Source of the DNA: Isoetes taiwanensis
Taxonomy: Eukaryota; Streptophyta; Lycopodiopsida; Isoetales; Isoetaceae
NCBI GenBank assembly: GCA_021234155.1
Contig: JAJEKV010000323.1
Span: 62,001-126,000, forward strand
Length of the DNA stretch: 64,000 bases
Direction of reading: 5' to 3'
Position numbers and translations under genes: made by a program. Shown in pieces: positions 10,901-22,224 of this stretch (position 1 is the first letter of the stretch; each line of letters starts with the position of its first letter). Below the pieces are notes generated by a model. That model was not told the origin of the DNA, made no database searches, and was given only the letters and a program-made list of their open reading frames with translations.

Positions 10901-11177
10901 ACGTGACTATATTATGCTATGATTTTAAATTGAAATCTGACAATCGTCTACACGCCAGAGGACTATCAATTTGCTTAAAAAAGCTTGTAATTACGAAGAA
11001 GAGGATGAAGAAGGTGGTGGCAATGCTTCACCATCTGTTGATAGTGATGAGGAAGATAACTCAAGCACTTCCTCTAGTGATAGTGAAAGAAGTGAAGGTG
11101 ATGAGGATGGCATAAATGAACAAGATGACGTCCTGGATCCCTCTCTCATCACTCCTCACACTTTTGTACATAACTGA
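7993..11177 (+). pseudogene. DDE/RNase H-like transposase gene 1 (LQLDN/GHTHD family), damaged
   Basis: Begins ATGGTTAACC at 7994. The N-terminus has five RLPPPF-type proline repeats (7996-8320). After a probable intron ending at about 8482 the frame continues from 8483 (FQSAIRDMFDR). CxxC pairs occur at VCQKC (about 9008) and VCSRC (about 9360). An intron, about 9424-9490, joins VER to NIVQQN in phase. The likely catalytic acidic residues are VIDGMD (about 9605), LQLDNTARENKN (about 9841) and GHTHDQIDQMF (about 9955). The C-terminal part (10213-11177) ends in an acidic Ser/Asp/Glu tail. Frameshifts occur in an A8 run at 9623-9630 and near 10015, 10080 and 10310. The domain looks like the RNase H-type core of uncharacterised eukaryotic transposase-like proteins (DUF7869-like). 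Its partner is the divergent methyltransferase gene. Confidence 0.7.
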
Positions 11178-12657
11178 GTCTTAGAAAAGATCAGAATTTT
11201 GCATGTGAATATGAAGATTCTATCTTCAAATTTTGAGAATACTACAGTTTCAGTTACGGACTTACTTCAATTTTTTGTTAAATATTTTATCCTCTTAAAT
11301 TAGAGATTCTCTCGTAAAATATACTTCAAGAACATTCTATTTGCTAAGAAAAGTGACACTTTGAAAATGTCAATTCTTTCGTTGCACAAAAAAATTAGTC
11401 ATTTTGGGGGGGGGGTCAAAATAGAATTTCATGCATCTTTTTTTTTTTTAACCTAGTTTTACCCCCTTTTGTAAAAAAAAGGGGAATCTTTGAGGAATAT
11501 TCCTTTCGCTCTCGTTTCGATGATTTGCTCCCGTTTAATACGCAATCCTGTTATATACCTATGGAGATGAGAAATGATAGACCACAAATTTACTCTAGAA
11601 AAAATCCATGCATAGTTCGCCTGTTCCATGCAACATCATATACAAACTCCAGATCATACTCCAATGAAGGACATCATGCAGGACTACGGTCTCAAAATTG
11701 TGAAAAGCATATGGTGTTAAATAAGATTTTGAATGGTTATCGAGCTGTATTGGTAGATATTTTCGTATGTTGCTGATGGTGGATGGGCTAGTTTGACCCA
11801 AAGAGATGCCTTTACGAAAGTTGCTTTTTTAGTTGTTAGAAAAATGTCACATGGAGATGCTAAAAAAGATAACACGGCCAATTGCTATTTAGATATTTTC
11901 ATTTTGGTGACGTGGTATATTCTATTTTAAGTATTTTGATTTAGGTTAAGTGTAACAGGGGCGGCATGATGGCGACATGGTTCTCTGACTGATGCGGATG
12001 TTGGGTCTTTGCGAGATGGTCCGTTGGCTTTTTTTTTTGCAGAGACGAAGCCAATCAAAGGGAGCGTTAGTGATGCAAGCATAAAGCGAATGCCAGAAAA
12101 AATGTTAAAATGGCGTCAGCAAGCACGTCATAAATATTTTAACTAAATAGATTGTTCTTCGGGCAGAAGATGAATATTGGATAAAAAATGTGGCTAAATA
12201 ATTCCCTCTCCACTGAAAGAGGAATTGAATCGGATTGGATTGGATTGAATTGAACTGATTTGAATAAAGGAGTTAGTAGCAAGAATGGCACATTTGATTT
12301 GAGGTTTTTATGTCTGAAAGATAACACACTACTTGACCTATTGTTTCTATGGTAATATAGTTTTTACTTTCTTCAAGAAAAACATATATTTTTACAAATG
12401 ACGTCCGTCAAAAAATAAAAACTATAAAAGACCATACCTATAGTGGCTTGATAACGGTTAATAGTTTAATTTAGTAGTTTTAATGTCATACCACATTGCC
12501 AGCATCCCCCTAGGACATATGACGACTCATACTCAGACACACACTATATATGATGAGACTCGCACTCACCCGCTTCATTCCCAGCACACACCACCCGTGA
12601 TGAGACTTGCACTCATCCACTTCTCCACCTGATGGTAATTATGAAGTTTGTTTTTTG
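11178..12657. other. Non-coding stretch
   Basis: AT-rich with homopolymer runs: G at about 11405-11415, T at about 11440-11449 and A at about 11474-11481. A GGATTGGATTGGATTGAATTGAA microsatellite-like run lies near 12232-12254. No coding signal was found. The right terminus of the transposase 1 element should be here or further left of the 12.66-kb element, but no convincing inverted repeat partner was found. Confidence 0.4.
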
Positions 12658-13160
12658 GGTGCCTTATGAGTAACCACTATTGATAACCACTAACAATGAC
12701 AATTAACCATGACAATTAACTCCATATTGAAACCCATGCTACAAACCACAACCATTGTATATCATACTTTGTGATAATAAAAAACTAGCATGAATAACCA
12801 CCACGGCATTTGAATTGGTGTAAAAAAACCACCTTATAAACTACAACTTCTCTAAGCCATGTGATAATAGAATGCCATATTTAAAGTGGTATTGAATAAT
12901 CATGCTACAAACCGGTGTTGATTTAATAAACCATAAAAAACCAACATGAAGATCATCGTTGATGCTAGAAACCATTCAATAAACTGATATTGGTTTTAGT
13001 AAACCACGATATAACAAAGAAGCAACATGAATAACCATACACTAGTTATGAAAATCACTATGTTGTGTGGTTTTTATTGATAATAAAAATTTTACCATAA
13101 AATATCACATTTATAGTGGTTTTTTGGTGGTTTATTATAGTGGTTAAATCTTTGGATGCC
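12658..13160. mobile_element. Possible MITE with imperfect inverted repeats, AACCAC-rich
   Basis: Left end GGTGCCTTATGAGTAACCAC and the complement of the right end GGCATCCAAAGATTTAACCAC align through TAACCACTAT…AACCAC. TTG flanks both ends (12655-12657 and 13161-13163), a possible 3-bp target duplication of PIF/Harbinger type. The interior repeats 'AAACCAC' and 'AAACC..' words many times. The repeats are imperfect, so this is a tentative call. Confidence 0.4.
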
Positions 13161-13172
13161 TTGTGCTAGGGA

Positions 13173-13739
13173 TCAGTAATTGCAGACGTTTATATCTAGA
13201 ACCTCAAGTATGTATAATGCCAAGTCATGCACAGATAGTGCTCTGAGAAGTTGTGGGAGCGTGGAATGGAATGCTAAGGTCAAAAAATGATTCCGGACTA
13301 TCTCAAAAGCAGGGCAACTCAGAAGAGTATGGCTTTCATCTTCACTAACCTGTAACTGGCAACAGGCACATAGTCTCGCTTCTCGCGGCAATTGCGGCCG
13401 CTCCCATCTACATGTCTCAATCCGTAGCCTGTGGGACCCCGTGCGAATTGATGCAATAGCTACAAGCTTGTTCCTGGACAATGAAGCAAGCAAATAAGCT
13501 TGGGGCCCTGGTGCCAAGGTGGGATTTATGTGTGCATGATAATGACCAGTTTTCACTTAGGCCAAAGTAACTACGTCCCATATCTTTTGAGAAAAACGAC
13601 CATTGAGATATTGTTGCAAAAGCTCAGGATCAGAATTGGCAAGCATCAGGCAGTGCTCTGGTTGCACAGCCCAACGGGCAAACCATGTAGTGCAATGCTC
13701 TTTCCAACATCGTTTCAAACACTGAGGAGATTCAGCCAT
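13173..13739 (-). pseudogene. LINE ORF2 C-terminal fragment
   Basis: Minus-strand frame reads RTGSHRLRIETCRW, then REARLCACCQL…EDESHTLLSCPAF. This is the C-terminal zinc knuckle of non-LTR retrotransposon ORF2 proteins (pattern LRIE..R…P.E.R.C..C…EDE.H.L..CP). One stop separates it from an in-frame upstream part (LNGRFSQKIWDVV, 13557-13739). No reverse transcriptase motifs are in range, so it is a truncated relic. Confidence 0.65.
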
Positions 13740-13749
13740 GGCAAGGCAA

Positions 13750-16281
13750 GAACAGGATACCTAACATCAAGGGGTGCCTATGATTTCGAAACAGGAGATA
13801 CCCAGGGGCTCGAACATACAACCTGGACCATACGATGGACAGATCTGACGATCGAGGTAGTTCAGGGTGTACCTCAATTAGAATATGTAGCATAATAACA
13901 CATAGAAAACATTAAATATAGCACAAACCCCATAATATACCAAAACAAAAAATTTCATTTTTTTTTTTTTTTGATACAAAATACGGGCAATAAAACGCGG
14001 CCACATAACATCATCTTCTAAAGTAAGGAATGAAAGAGGCCCAAAAAATAAATTGCCCAACCTACCTGTCTTAGTTTCAATATCTTCATAAAAGCTTATT
14101 GCATTACAATGATCTTTCACATATAGTTTGCAATGCTATCTTTTGCAGGTCTTCTAGTTTATTTAGCCATGGCTAAGTTCTGGAAGCAACTAAGCCTCTC
14201 CCATTCATCTCTTCTTTCATTAACTGTTGCCTGAATCCAAAAGCAACTCTAAATTCTGCCATACCAGATAAAATCAATTTGTGGCAAATTCAACACAATC
14301 TATCGGCGAACCATCAAAATCTATTTTCCAACAGTCTGCCCGGGTAAGGTAGGGGGCCCAACTCATCTGGGCATCCTCCGATATGCAAGCAGCTATCCAA
14401 CAAAAACTCTTAGTTGCCTTTGCATTTTTGGATTCCGAAATAATAAGGTCTTAAAAATATAAACAAAAAAAGCTCTCGAAAAGTTTATTAGGTTTAAAAG
14501 TATACATCAAGCTCTGTAGTGACTGTAACCTGTCGAGGACACAATCTCATGGAATCGCCCAATGAGACTACTCCTGGCTATATCTCCCCTGCCCGATGAA
14601 GTAGGTAGGGTTGCATCTCCCCTACCCAAAGTGCAGTGGCTTCCATAGGCGGCTAGAGGATCATGGCAACTCCTGTCACCCTGATCCGTACACGACTTTA
14701 CCCCCCAAAACAGAGCCGGAACAGCACCCGCTACTCTGAGAGTCCTAGGCGGCACCAGACCAGGAGGTGTCGAGCCCATGCCCAGTCCACTCGAAGGTAC
14801 CAGCCATAAGTCTAGCTACATCTTCTCCTCTATATTTCATCCACATACTCGTTTCATCTGGATCGTTGGTCCACGGAATATACTAGAGGATATTCCCTAT
14901 CCTCTAACCCTAGGCGTCAGCCCAAAAATCTTTATCCATGTCAGCCTATGATTTTGGAGCCATGGTTTGAAGTCATGATGCAGTCAACTAAAACAGATTT
15001 GCCTGCAGTGTTTTTACAACAAGAAAATAATTGGACTACAGGAATAAGAGCTTGAAAATACAAAAATGCTAAGATCTGCTTTGGATTTGTGGAGCTGCCA
15101 TGCATGAAAAACATGAAACGTCATAGGTTTCAAATCCCAGCCTTGATGACTTTCATTTAATGTCCCTCAACACAGGCATAATCTTTGCTCACATAACTTC
15201 CCTGGAAATCTAAATCTTCGATGAACTGAAATTAAGAAACAGGGCAAATTGAAATTAAATATGTGCTTGGAAGAAGCTTGCCAGAACGGCCTTGCATGGA
15301 AATGGAGAAGGGAAAATAAAATGAAAATAGAAGATGCAATCATGCATCTTCTCAAATGAACACAGAAATTGGCATGTCAGAATTGGGCAAGAAAATATCA
15401 ACAACATAAAAGGGGAAGAAAATACAGAGGAGGCCCATTCAGGGGAGGCCAAAAATGGTTCTAAGCACATTTGCTGGATGCAACAGGGGATTCAAATGGG
15501 GATGACCTGCAAAAAATCTGGGCAAGGAACAATCTCAACACAATCGTTCCTCAACAGCATCAAACGCACAAGTTCAGAAATTGGAATGTTTAGCTATGGC
15601 GGCAGAGAGGCGACCCATGAATCACTCCCATAACCAAGCACATCCATTGCTTGCAATAAAACTGTCAGAGCAAAACCTCGGCCAGCAAAACCTCGGCAGC
15701 AAAACCTCCATGCCAGCAAAGCCTCGGCAGCAGGAAAACCTCAGCCAACAAAATGAACCTCGACCTCCATGCCGCCATTCGTTCCTTGCGAAGAAAAGCC
15801 GATCGAGAAGCTTCTGGAAGACCTCAAACAAAATCAATAACCATGCAAAACTCAAACCCCATTTTCTGACCTCATCAAAGTACGGTTTTAGCATACAAAT
15901 ACTTCCCAAAACTATACAAAATCTATGTAATATCTGCTACTTTTAACAATTGTAGAAGATAATCTCAATAGTTCAGCATGCACAAAAAACCTCTATTTTT
16001 TTTATAAACGTTTTTTTTTCCCAAACAGAAAACTTGTAAAAACCATTTGCCAACAAAATAGGTTGCATATAGGAAGGATCCTTACACATTATCCCATACA
16101 CAAGTAGAACCGTTTTATTGATGCATGTTCAATTCCTTAAAAAAAGGATCGAAGTTCACTTTAAGCCCTGTATGTTAATGTCAATGAAAGATTTTCAGCA
16201 TTTGCACAGAGATTGTTTATATACAAAAATTCATAGAGAAATGATTAATCTTAAGGATATAATAACACAGATTATTTTTCA
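13750..16281. other. Non-coding stretch with one GC-richer block
   Basis: No supported gene. 14500-14960 is GC-richer than its surroundings and could be an old LTR or other repeat, but neither ends nor a partner copy were found. 'GGTTTCAAATCCCAGC' at about 15126 resembles a tRNA/SINE B box without a matching A box. Confidence 0.35.
15655..15770. repeat. Imperfect CCTCGGCAGCAAAA tandem repeat
   Basis: Five or six imperfect units of about 17-20 bp (CCTCGGCCAGCAAAA, CCTCGGCAGCAAAA, CCTCCATGCCAGCAAAG and so on) lie in tandem. Confidence 0.75.
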
Positions 16282-16615
16282 CAGTGTTGTATCCATACGG
16301 GTACGATAATTTCAAGTACTTAACGTACGGAATAAAAAATGCATTGTTCTTGTGTCAAATTTTGGTAGTTTTCAACACAGGTACGGTAAGTATTTTATAG
16401 GTATGGTACGCATTTTATAGGTATTTTATAGGTACTGTAAGTATTTTATAAGTATTTTATAGGTACGGTACGTATTTTATAGGTACGGTAACAACACCTT
16501 TTAACGTACTGTTTTTTTTTTTCGGGTACGTTAAAAACTCAGAGGTACGTTACGAGGTACGATACGTAAAATACTTACAGTACCGTACAGGTACGGTAAG
16601 TACGTAACAACACTG
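16282..16615. mobile_element. 334-bp hAT-type MITE
   Basis: Ends CAGTGTTGT…ACAACACTG form inverted repeats. Both sides carry the 8-bp target duplication ATTTTTCA (16274-16281 and 16616-16623). CAGTG-like ends with 8-bp duplications are characteristic of the hAT superfamily. The interior is made of GGTACGGTAAGTATTTTATAG-like units of about 22 bp in both orientations, so the element can fold back on itself. Confidence 0.85.
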
Positions 16616-16914
16616 ATTTTTCATTGATGCACCTCAAATCATATTTCAGCCATGGCATTACGTATCCAACTTGGCAGAACTATAATAGTGCAGATATTAA
16701 TACTTACTGCCATAGATGTGATTAGGCACCAAAAGCTAGACTTGGGCTTGTTACTCTAGTCAATTATTCTTCACAAATGTAGATCTAGAGTAGCAAAACA
16801 ATTCACAACTTAATGAGCTCAAAGCACTCTATTTCGCGTTGATTTTTTTTTTATTGGTTTTATATTTGCACTTATTCAATAAGTACTGACCCGATTATTG
16901 CTTATTGTTGACTA

Positions 16915-17375
16915 GACATTCTTCCCTTTTCCTCGAGGCATTTTTCCTTTCCTTTCCTCCCTTGTTTGTACTTTTGCCCTTTCCTCACCCTTTCTCTCTT
17001 CCTTTTTTCTCTTCTCTTTTCCTCCTTTCCTCCTCCACTTTTTCCCATGCCCCTTTTCCCTTCCCTTTCCTTCCCTTTCCCCTCCCCTTTTTTTTCTCTT
17101 TCACTTTTTTTTTCTTCCCTTCTCCCCTCCCATTTTTCTCTTCCTTATGTTCTCATGTCCTTTTTCCTTTCTTTTTTCTACCTTTTCCCACCCTTTTCTT
17201 CTTCCCTTTCTGAGTGTTCTTTTTTGCTCTCCCTCATCCCCCTTTTCTGTTCCCTTTCCCTTCTCCTTCTCTTTTCCCCTTCCCCCTCCCTTTTCTTTTT
17301 CTTAGTTTTCCCCCTCTTTTTCTTTTTTTTCCTCTCTTTTTTCCCTTCCTTTTTTACCTTTCACCCTTTGACTGT
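16915..17375. repeat. Polypyrimidine tract, first block
   Basis: About 460 bp almost wholly C and T on the plus strand, built from TTTCCC/CCTTTT words. It produces long spurious Phe/Ser/Pro/Leu frames. It resembles the larger block at 17580-19400 and may be the interior of a second, truncated copy of the same Helitron, because the DNA at about 17440-17525 resembles that element's 5' flank. Confidence 0.9.
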
Positions 17376-17524
17376 GGATTGAATGAATCGTATTGAAGCA
17401 ACGATCAAGATGAAATTTTGGTTAAAAACACCCACACATCAACTTCACCATTGGTCGATCAAATCCTCAATCGTCCGAGCTTAAGTTGATTCACGATGAA
17501 CATACAGTATAATTTTATATAATA

Positions 17525-19545
17525 CTAGTTAAGGTGCCCAGCGTTGCTGGGCATAGCTAAGAACTGTGAATGATATACTGGAACCTTTTCCTTTTGCCTT
17601 TGTCTACTATTTTTTTTTTTCTATTTTCCCTTTGCCCTTTTTCCTTTTTTACATTTTTCAATTTACCTTTTTCATTTTCCATTATTCCATTTCCCCTATT
17701 TCCCTTTTCTGTTTTCTGCTTTTCCATTTTCCCCTTCCCTTTTCTCCAATTTGTGGTGCCCTTTTTTCCTTTCCCTGTGCCCTTTCCCCCTCTCTTTTCC
17801 AATTTCCCTCTTCCCCTTTTCCTTGTGCCCTTTTTTCAGTTTTTCTTTCCCCTTTCCTTTCCCTTTTCCCTTTCCTTCTCCCAACCTTTTCTTTTTTCCC
17901 CTTTTTTCTTCCCTTTTCCTCCTTTGCCCAGCCCTTCCGTCTTCCCTTTTTTCTAGTGTCCTTTTTCTTTCCTTTCCCCCCTCCTTTTTTCTTTTCCATC
18001 TTTCTTTTTCCCCTTTTGCATGTCCATTTTTCCTTTAGTTTTTCCCCCTTCCTCACCCTTTCCCTCTTCCTTTTTTGCCATGTCCCTTTTCTCTTCTATT
18101 TTTTCATGCTTTTTGTTTTTCGCTCCTCTTTTCCCCTTTCTTCACCTTTTCCCTCCTTCCCCTCCTTTTCCTTCTCTTTTTCTTTTTCTATTTTGCTCTT
18201 CCTTTTTTGTCCACCTCCCCTTTCTATTTTCGCATTTTACCTCCCTTTTTTCCCTTTTGCCTTTTTCCATTTGCGTTTTGCATCTTTTTCACGTTTGCCT
18301 TTTCCATTTTCCCCTTCCTTGTTTTTCCCTTTTTCTATCTCCCTCTTCCCCTTTTTCCCCTCCCATTTTCACATTCCCTTTTTGTTTTTACTATATTTTA
18401 TTTTCCTTTTCTCCCATTCCACCCCCTTGGCTTCCCTTTCCCCTTTTCCCTTTTCCTTTTCCTTTTTCTTTCTTTTTTACCAATGGCCTTTTTCCCTTCC
18501 CTTTTCCTCCTCTCCCGATCCTTTCTCCCTTCTGCTTTTATTCATGCCCTTTTTTCCTTCAATTTCCCTCTCTTCCGCCTCCTTTTTCTTTCCTTTTTCC
18601 CTTTCTTTTTCTCATGACTTTTTTCCCTTCCCTTTATTTCTCTTTCCCCTTTTACAAAGCCATTTCTTCCTTCCCTTTGCCCACCCTTTCCCTCTTCCCT
18701 TTTTCTCGTAGTCTTTTTCTTTCTCTTTCCTCCGTCCTTTGTTCTTTTCTTTTTCCTTTTCCCCTTTCCTCCCTCCTTTCTCTCTTCCTTTTTTCTGCTT
18801 CTCTCCTTCTTTTCTCTTCCTCTTTTCCCCATGCCATTTTTCCCTTTTGCCCCTCCCCTCCCCCTTTTCCCTTCCCTTTTACTCCTGTCCTCACCCTTTC
18901 CCTCTTCTTCTTTTTGTACTGTCCCTTTTTCCTTTCTTTTCTCCCTTTCTTTTCCTTTCTCTTTTTCGTGCGTTTTTCCATTTCCTTTTCCCTTTTACTC
19001 GTGCCTTTTTTATCTCCACTTTGCCCTTTTCTCCTCCCTTTTTCTCCTTTCTCCACCTTTTTCCTCTTCCCCTTTCCCAGTGTTCCTTTTCGCTCCCTAC
19101 TCCTCCCCCTTTCTTTTTCCCTTTTTTTTTCCTTTTTCTTTCCTTTTCCCTTTTCCTTTTCCCTTCCCTCCTCTCTACCCTTTTCCTCACCCCCTTTTCA
19201 ACTTCCCTTTTACTCCTATCCTCATCCTTTCCATCTTCTCCTTTTTGTAGTGACCTTTTTTTCTTTATTTTCCCTTCCCTTTTTCGTGCACTTTTCCCTT
19301 TCCTTTTTCCCTTTCTTTCTTTCCCTTTTACTCGTGCCTTTTTGCCTTCCACTTTGCCTTTTTCTCCCCCCTTTTCCTTTTCCTTTTCTCTTTCCTCTTC
19401 AGACATTAGAGCATGGCCAATCATGGTGGTGGGAAGTCGTGTGATAAATCTCGGTCTTCGGATACAATTAGATGATCTCAACCATCCAAATTAGGGTTTT
19501 TTCTTCATGACATACGCTAAAACTTTATAATATAAGATAAAGATT
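17525..19545 (-). mobile_element. Candidate non-autonomous Helitron, minus strand
   Basis: On the minus strand, a hairpin (TGCCCAGC-AAC-GCTGGGCA, 17535-17553) is followed by CACCTTAA and CTAG (17525-17528) and a T, matching the 3' end at 1077-1107. A plausible 5' end is the minus-strand TCTTATATTATAAAG near 19530-19545, typical of plant Helitron 5' AT-rich starts. The end is not fixed to the base. The interior is nearly all polypurine on this strand. No Rep/helicase coding sequence is present. Confidence 0.5.
17580..19400. repeat. Polypyrimidine tract, main block (about 1.8 kb)
   Basis: Nearly continuous C/T on the plus strand, with degenerate units such as CTCACCCTTTCCCTCTTCC recurring near 18050, 18670, 18890 and 19215. 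The 474-aa and 381-aa plus-strand frames here are low-complexity artefacts. Long mirror-type homopurine-homopyrimidine DNA can adopt triplex (H-DNA) structure. Confidence 0.95.
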
Positions 19546-20514
19546 TATCGCATCCTATGATGGTGTTATTTCTTTTTCCCTTAAAAATGTATTATCTTTG
19601 ATGGAATAAATGCAAGTTTTGTAGACCTTTTGGGAACACTTTGATCCCTATTGGTCTATTGCAGGTAAACCTCATAGCATAGAGAGAAATAGGAGTGAGA
19701 ATGGGCACATTGAATTCTCGTCCTCTTTTAATCTACACTCAGGTTTTGGCATTCGTTGGTTGGCCTCCAATTTCATTTACTATTGCTATGTGCCTGAAGC
19801 AATAAATACATGAATAAGGAACAAAATAGCAAAATGATTGGCTATGTCCAGCTTCCTTGTTCCCAAAAATCCATCTCATGTTTACCCAATAATAGATAAC
19901 GATTTTGTCCATGTGGGATTGAAAGCAGCCACCCATTAGTATCCTCAAAGAGAGACTATCTTGCCACAAGAGCAATGCAAAGAAAAAGAGGGATGAGCCT
20001 AGATGTGTTCCCCAAAAACACTGCTAGGAATTCTTAAGGCTACTTTCTGATTTACACATAGCAGCGCCGTAGAATCAATTCCAAAACATATTGTCTGATT
20101 AAATAGCTGTGTTTCTCTCTTACCTGATATATCGAAAGAAAATGCTATTCTGCTGTTTGATAGACCTATATCTGAACAAAACATGCTATACTAAATGGTC
20201 CTTCATAGCTTTGGACAGGATATTACGTATATTTATACCCTTGATTGATATTAAGTTCTATAATACAGAACAAGCAAACTATAGACTGATGAAACCTGAA
20301 CAAACCCACATTCTAGAAGCATATTTCTCCATATGATTTCCAGATACTAGTCTGTAAAGCATCAACAAGCTTAGAGAATCACCCACAAAGTGGAAGAGCT
20401 GGTTGCTGTATCTTGCATCTTATTATCTGCAGCTCCAGTGAAGTATTCACCCTAAATGGGTGAAGAATTAAAACATAAAAAATCAAAACCTAAGCCAGAT
20501 GTGCTGAATTGGTT
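19546..20514. other. Non-coding stretch downstream of the 20.5-kb gene
   Basis: AT-rich DNA without a coding signal. It would hold the 3' UTR and polyadenylation region of the minus-strand gene ending at 20515. Confidence 0.45.
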
Positions 20515-22224
20515 CTAGAAGCGATGCTTCTTCGAAATATCCTGATTCCGTGTTTTATCATCTCTTGTTGAAACTTCAATTGTCATTGGGGGGGAACCAT
20601 TTTGAAGACCAGCTGAAGCATTGAGAATAGATAGATTTAGAACTGCTAAATAATACCAGATGAAATAATAACTATGGATAAATTTGTTAGCCATATAGGT
20701 AAGCATCTGAAAGACACTAAATCATTACAATGGCGATCTCGATCCAGCAAAATGGCCAAGTGTAGTGTGTCGGTTGGTTGCGATTGAACACACCTTAAGA
20801 GGCAAGAGAGTGCAAGCTGCAAGCTATCTATGTACATATATGTAAAAGAGACTCCAAGCTAGCTCTCTAAACACAGCATAGTTGGGCCGACCTTCTGACC
20901 TTGCTGACCTAAGGTTGGGAAGGTGAAACTTTTTCCGACTTTCCTATCTTTTTTCGAAAATTCAAAATTCAATTTTCTTGCAAAAACAGCTGCAATATAT
21001 CCAACTACTACTAAATGAACAAGAACAGATAGCAACTTATGTGTAGAAGACAAGTAAATAATACTAAAAGTTCTATGAACTCTATCTATTATCCCCAATT
21101 CAAAAAACCAGTTAACACAAACAAAAGTATACTGTACTTCAAATGGCAACAAAAAGTAGATGATGAAACTTTTTCATTTGAAATGCATTGAGAAATAAAT
21201 GAATGGAAGAATCAGATCTTCATTGATGAACAAGTAAACTGCAGTTATTATGGACTGCACTCAAGCAAACTTCCTTGCAATGGACTGAAGCAGACGCATA
21301 CCATTTGCATAGTGCAAACAAGCTCATTTCTTTACAGGCAAACAGAATAGCACAGCAGCCTTGGAATCTAGTCAATTCTTCTATTATATACCAATATCGA
21401 TCTCTTTGGAGGATTGCCATGCAGGAAAGAGCCAGTCCAGTCAAAGAATCACTTCTTTAAAAGTTATACCAAGGTTATGCCATATTACTACCACACAAAT
21501 GCTTGCATGTCCATACATACTGTTTGCATGACTACTTCCATGTAAATCTTAAGCAAGATATATACCTCGATGATGGGGGTGGTGCGTCCTCCAAGATGTC
21601 AATGCTAATGCCAAAGATAACAGACCAGCTGCAGCAATAGCAGGTCCAAACCATGATGGAATCTTATCTGGTAGAGGGTTCAGGAAATGGCGCACAATGC
21701 GTCCATTAAACTGCACAAACAAAACTGTAAGGATCCAGGGAATGGGAATAAAGTAAGCAAGATATTTTAATAGCCAAAATGACTTTGGTTAAGCCCACCA
21801 TTAATTTATTTCCTGATTTTAAAGCAAACTAGTAGAAGTCTCTTACCATATTCTCTGGTGTAGTATAGCCAAGCCTAGAAATGATGTGCTTCAGTTCGCC
21901 TTCTATTCTAGAAAGATTTTTGCTATAATCTGCATCAGATGTATTAAGGGCCCTTGCTTTCAACCGAGCAAAGACGATATCCAATTCTGTTAAAACTTGA
22001 TCCTTCACCTTGTCGAACTGTTTCGCCTTGGAAATATTTTCTAGGGTGTTTGACGAAGTAAATTCATCACCGTGATTGTGCATTGCAGCCACTCTACTTA
22101 TACTTTGGGGGCATATTGAAATTTTTGGGCTAAAGCAGGCAGAACTTACAGCACAGATCTTGAAGAACGGTTGAACACAAGGATAAGTGAACTTGAAGGA
22201 GGGAATATTTTGTAAAGCAGCCAT
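20515..22224 (-). CDS. Putative plastid-targeted single-pass membrane protein, three exons
   Basis: Exons at 22224-21847, 21710-21566 and 20612-20515 give 206 residues. The start ATGGCTGC is in the strong plant context ACATGGC. Exon 1 ends at GTAAGA in phase 0; exon 2 starts after TGCAG and ends in phase 1 at GTATAT; exon 3 starts after TTCAG, the phase matches, and it ends in TAG. Residues 1-45 are Ser-rich with few acidic residues, like a plastid transit peptide. Residues 55-125 are charged and helical (KVKDQVLTELDIVFARLKAR). One membrane segment (GPAIAAAGLLSLALALTSW) lies at about 148-166, followed by a polar tail ending DISKKHRF. I do not recognise the family. No lesions were seen, so this is the best intact host gene in the window. 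Confidence 0.65.

Noticed and set aside
15110-15150. tRNA or SINE B-box-like GGTTTCAAATCCCAGC
   Set aside because: No A box at the right distance and no cloverleaf could be drawn.
16905-17396. Phe/Ser/Leu-rich frames resembling membrane proteins
   Set aside because: Same polypyrimidine artefact as the larger block.
17566-19444. Long plus-strand open frames (381 and 474 aa) rich in Phe, Ser, Pro and Leu, and their Lys/Gly/Glu mirror frames
   Set aside because: They are translations of a C/T-only tract with no domain, splice or start context; open length comes from composition.
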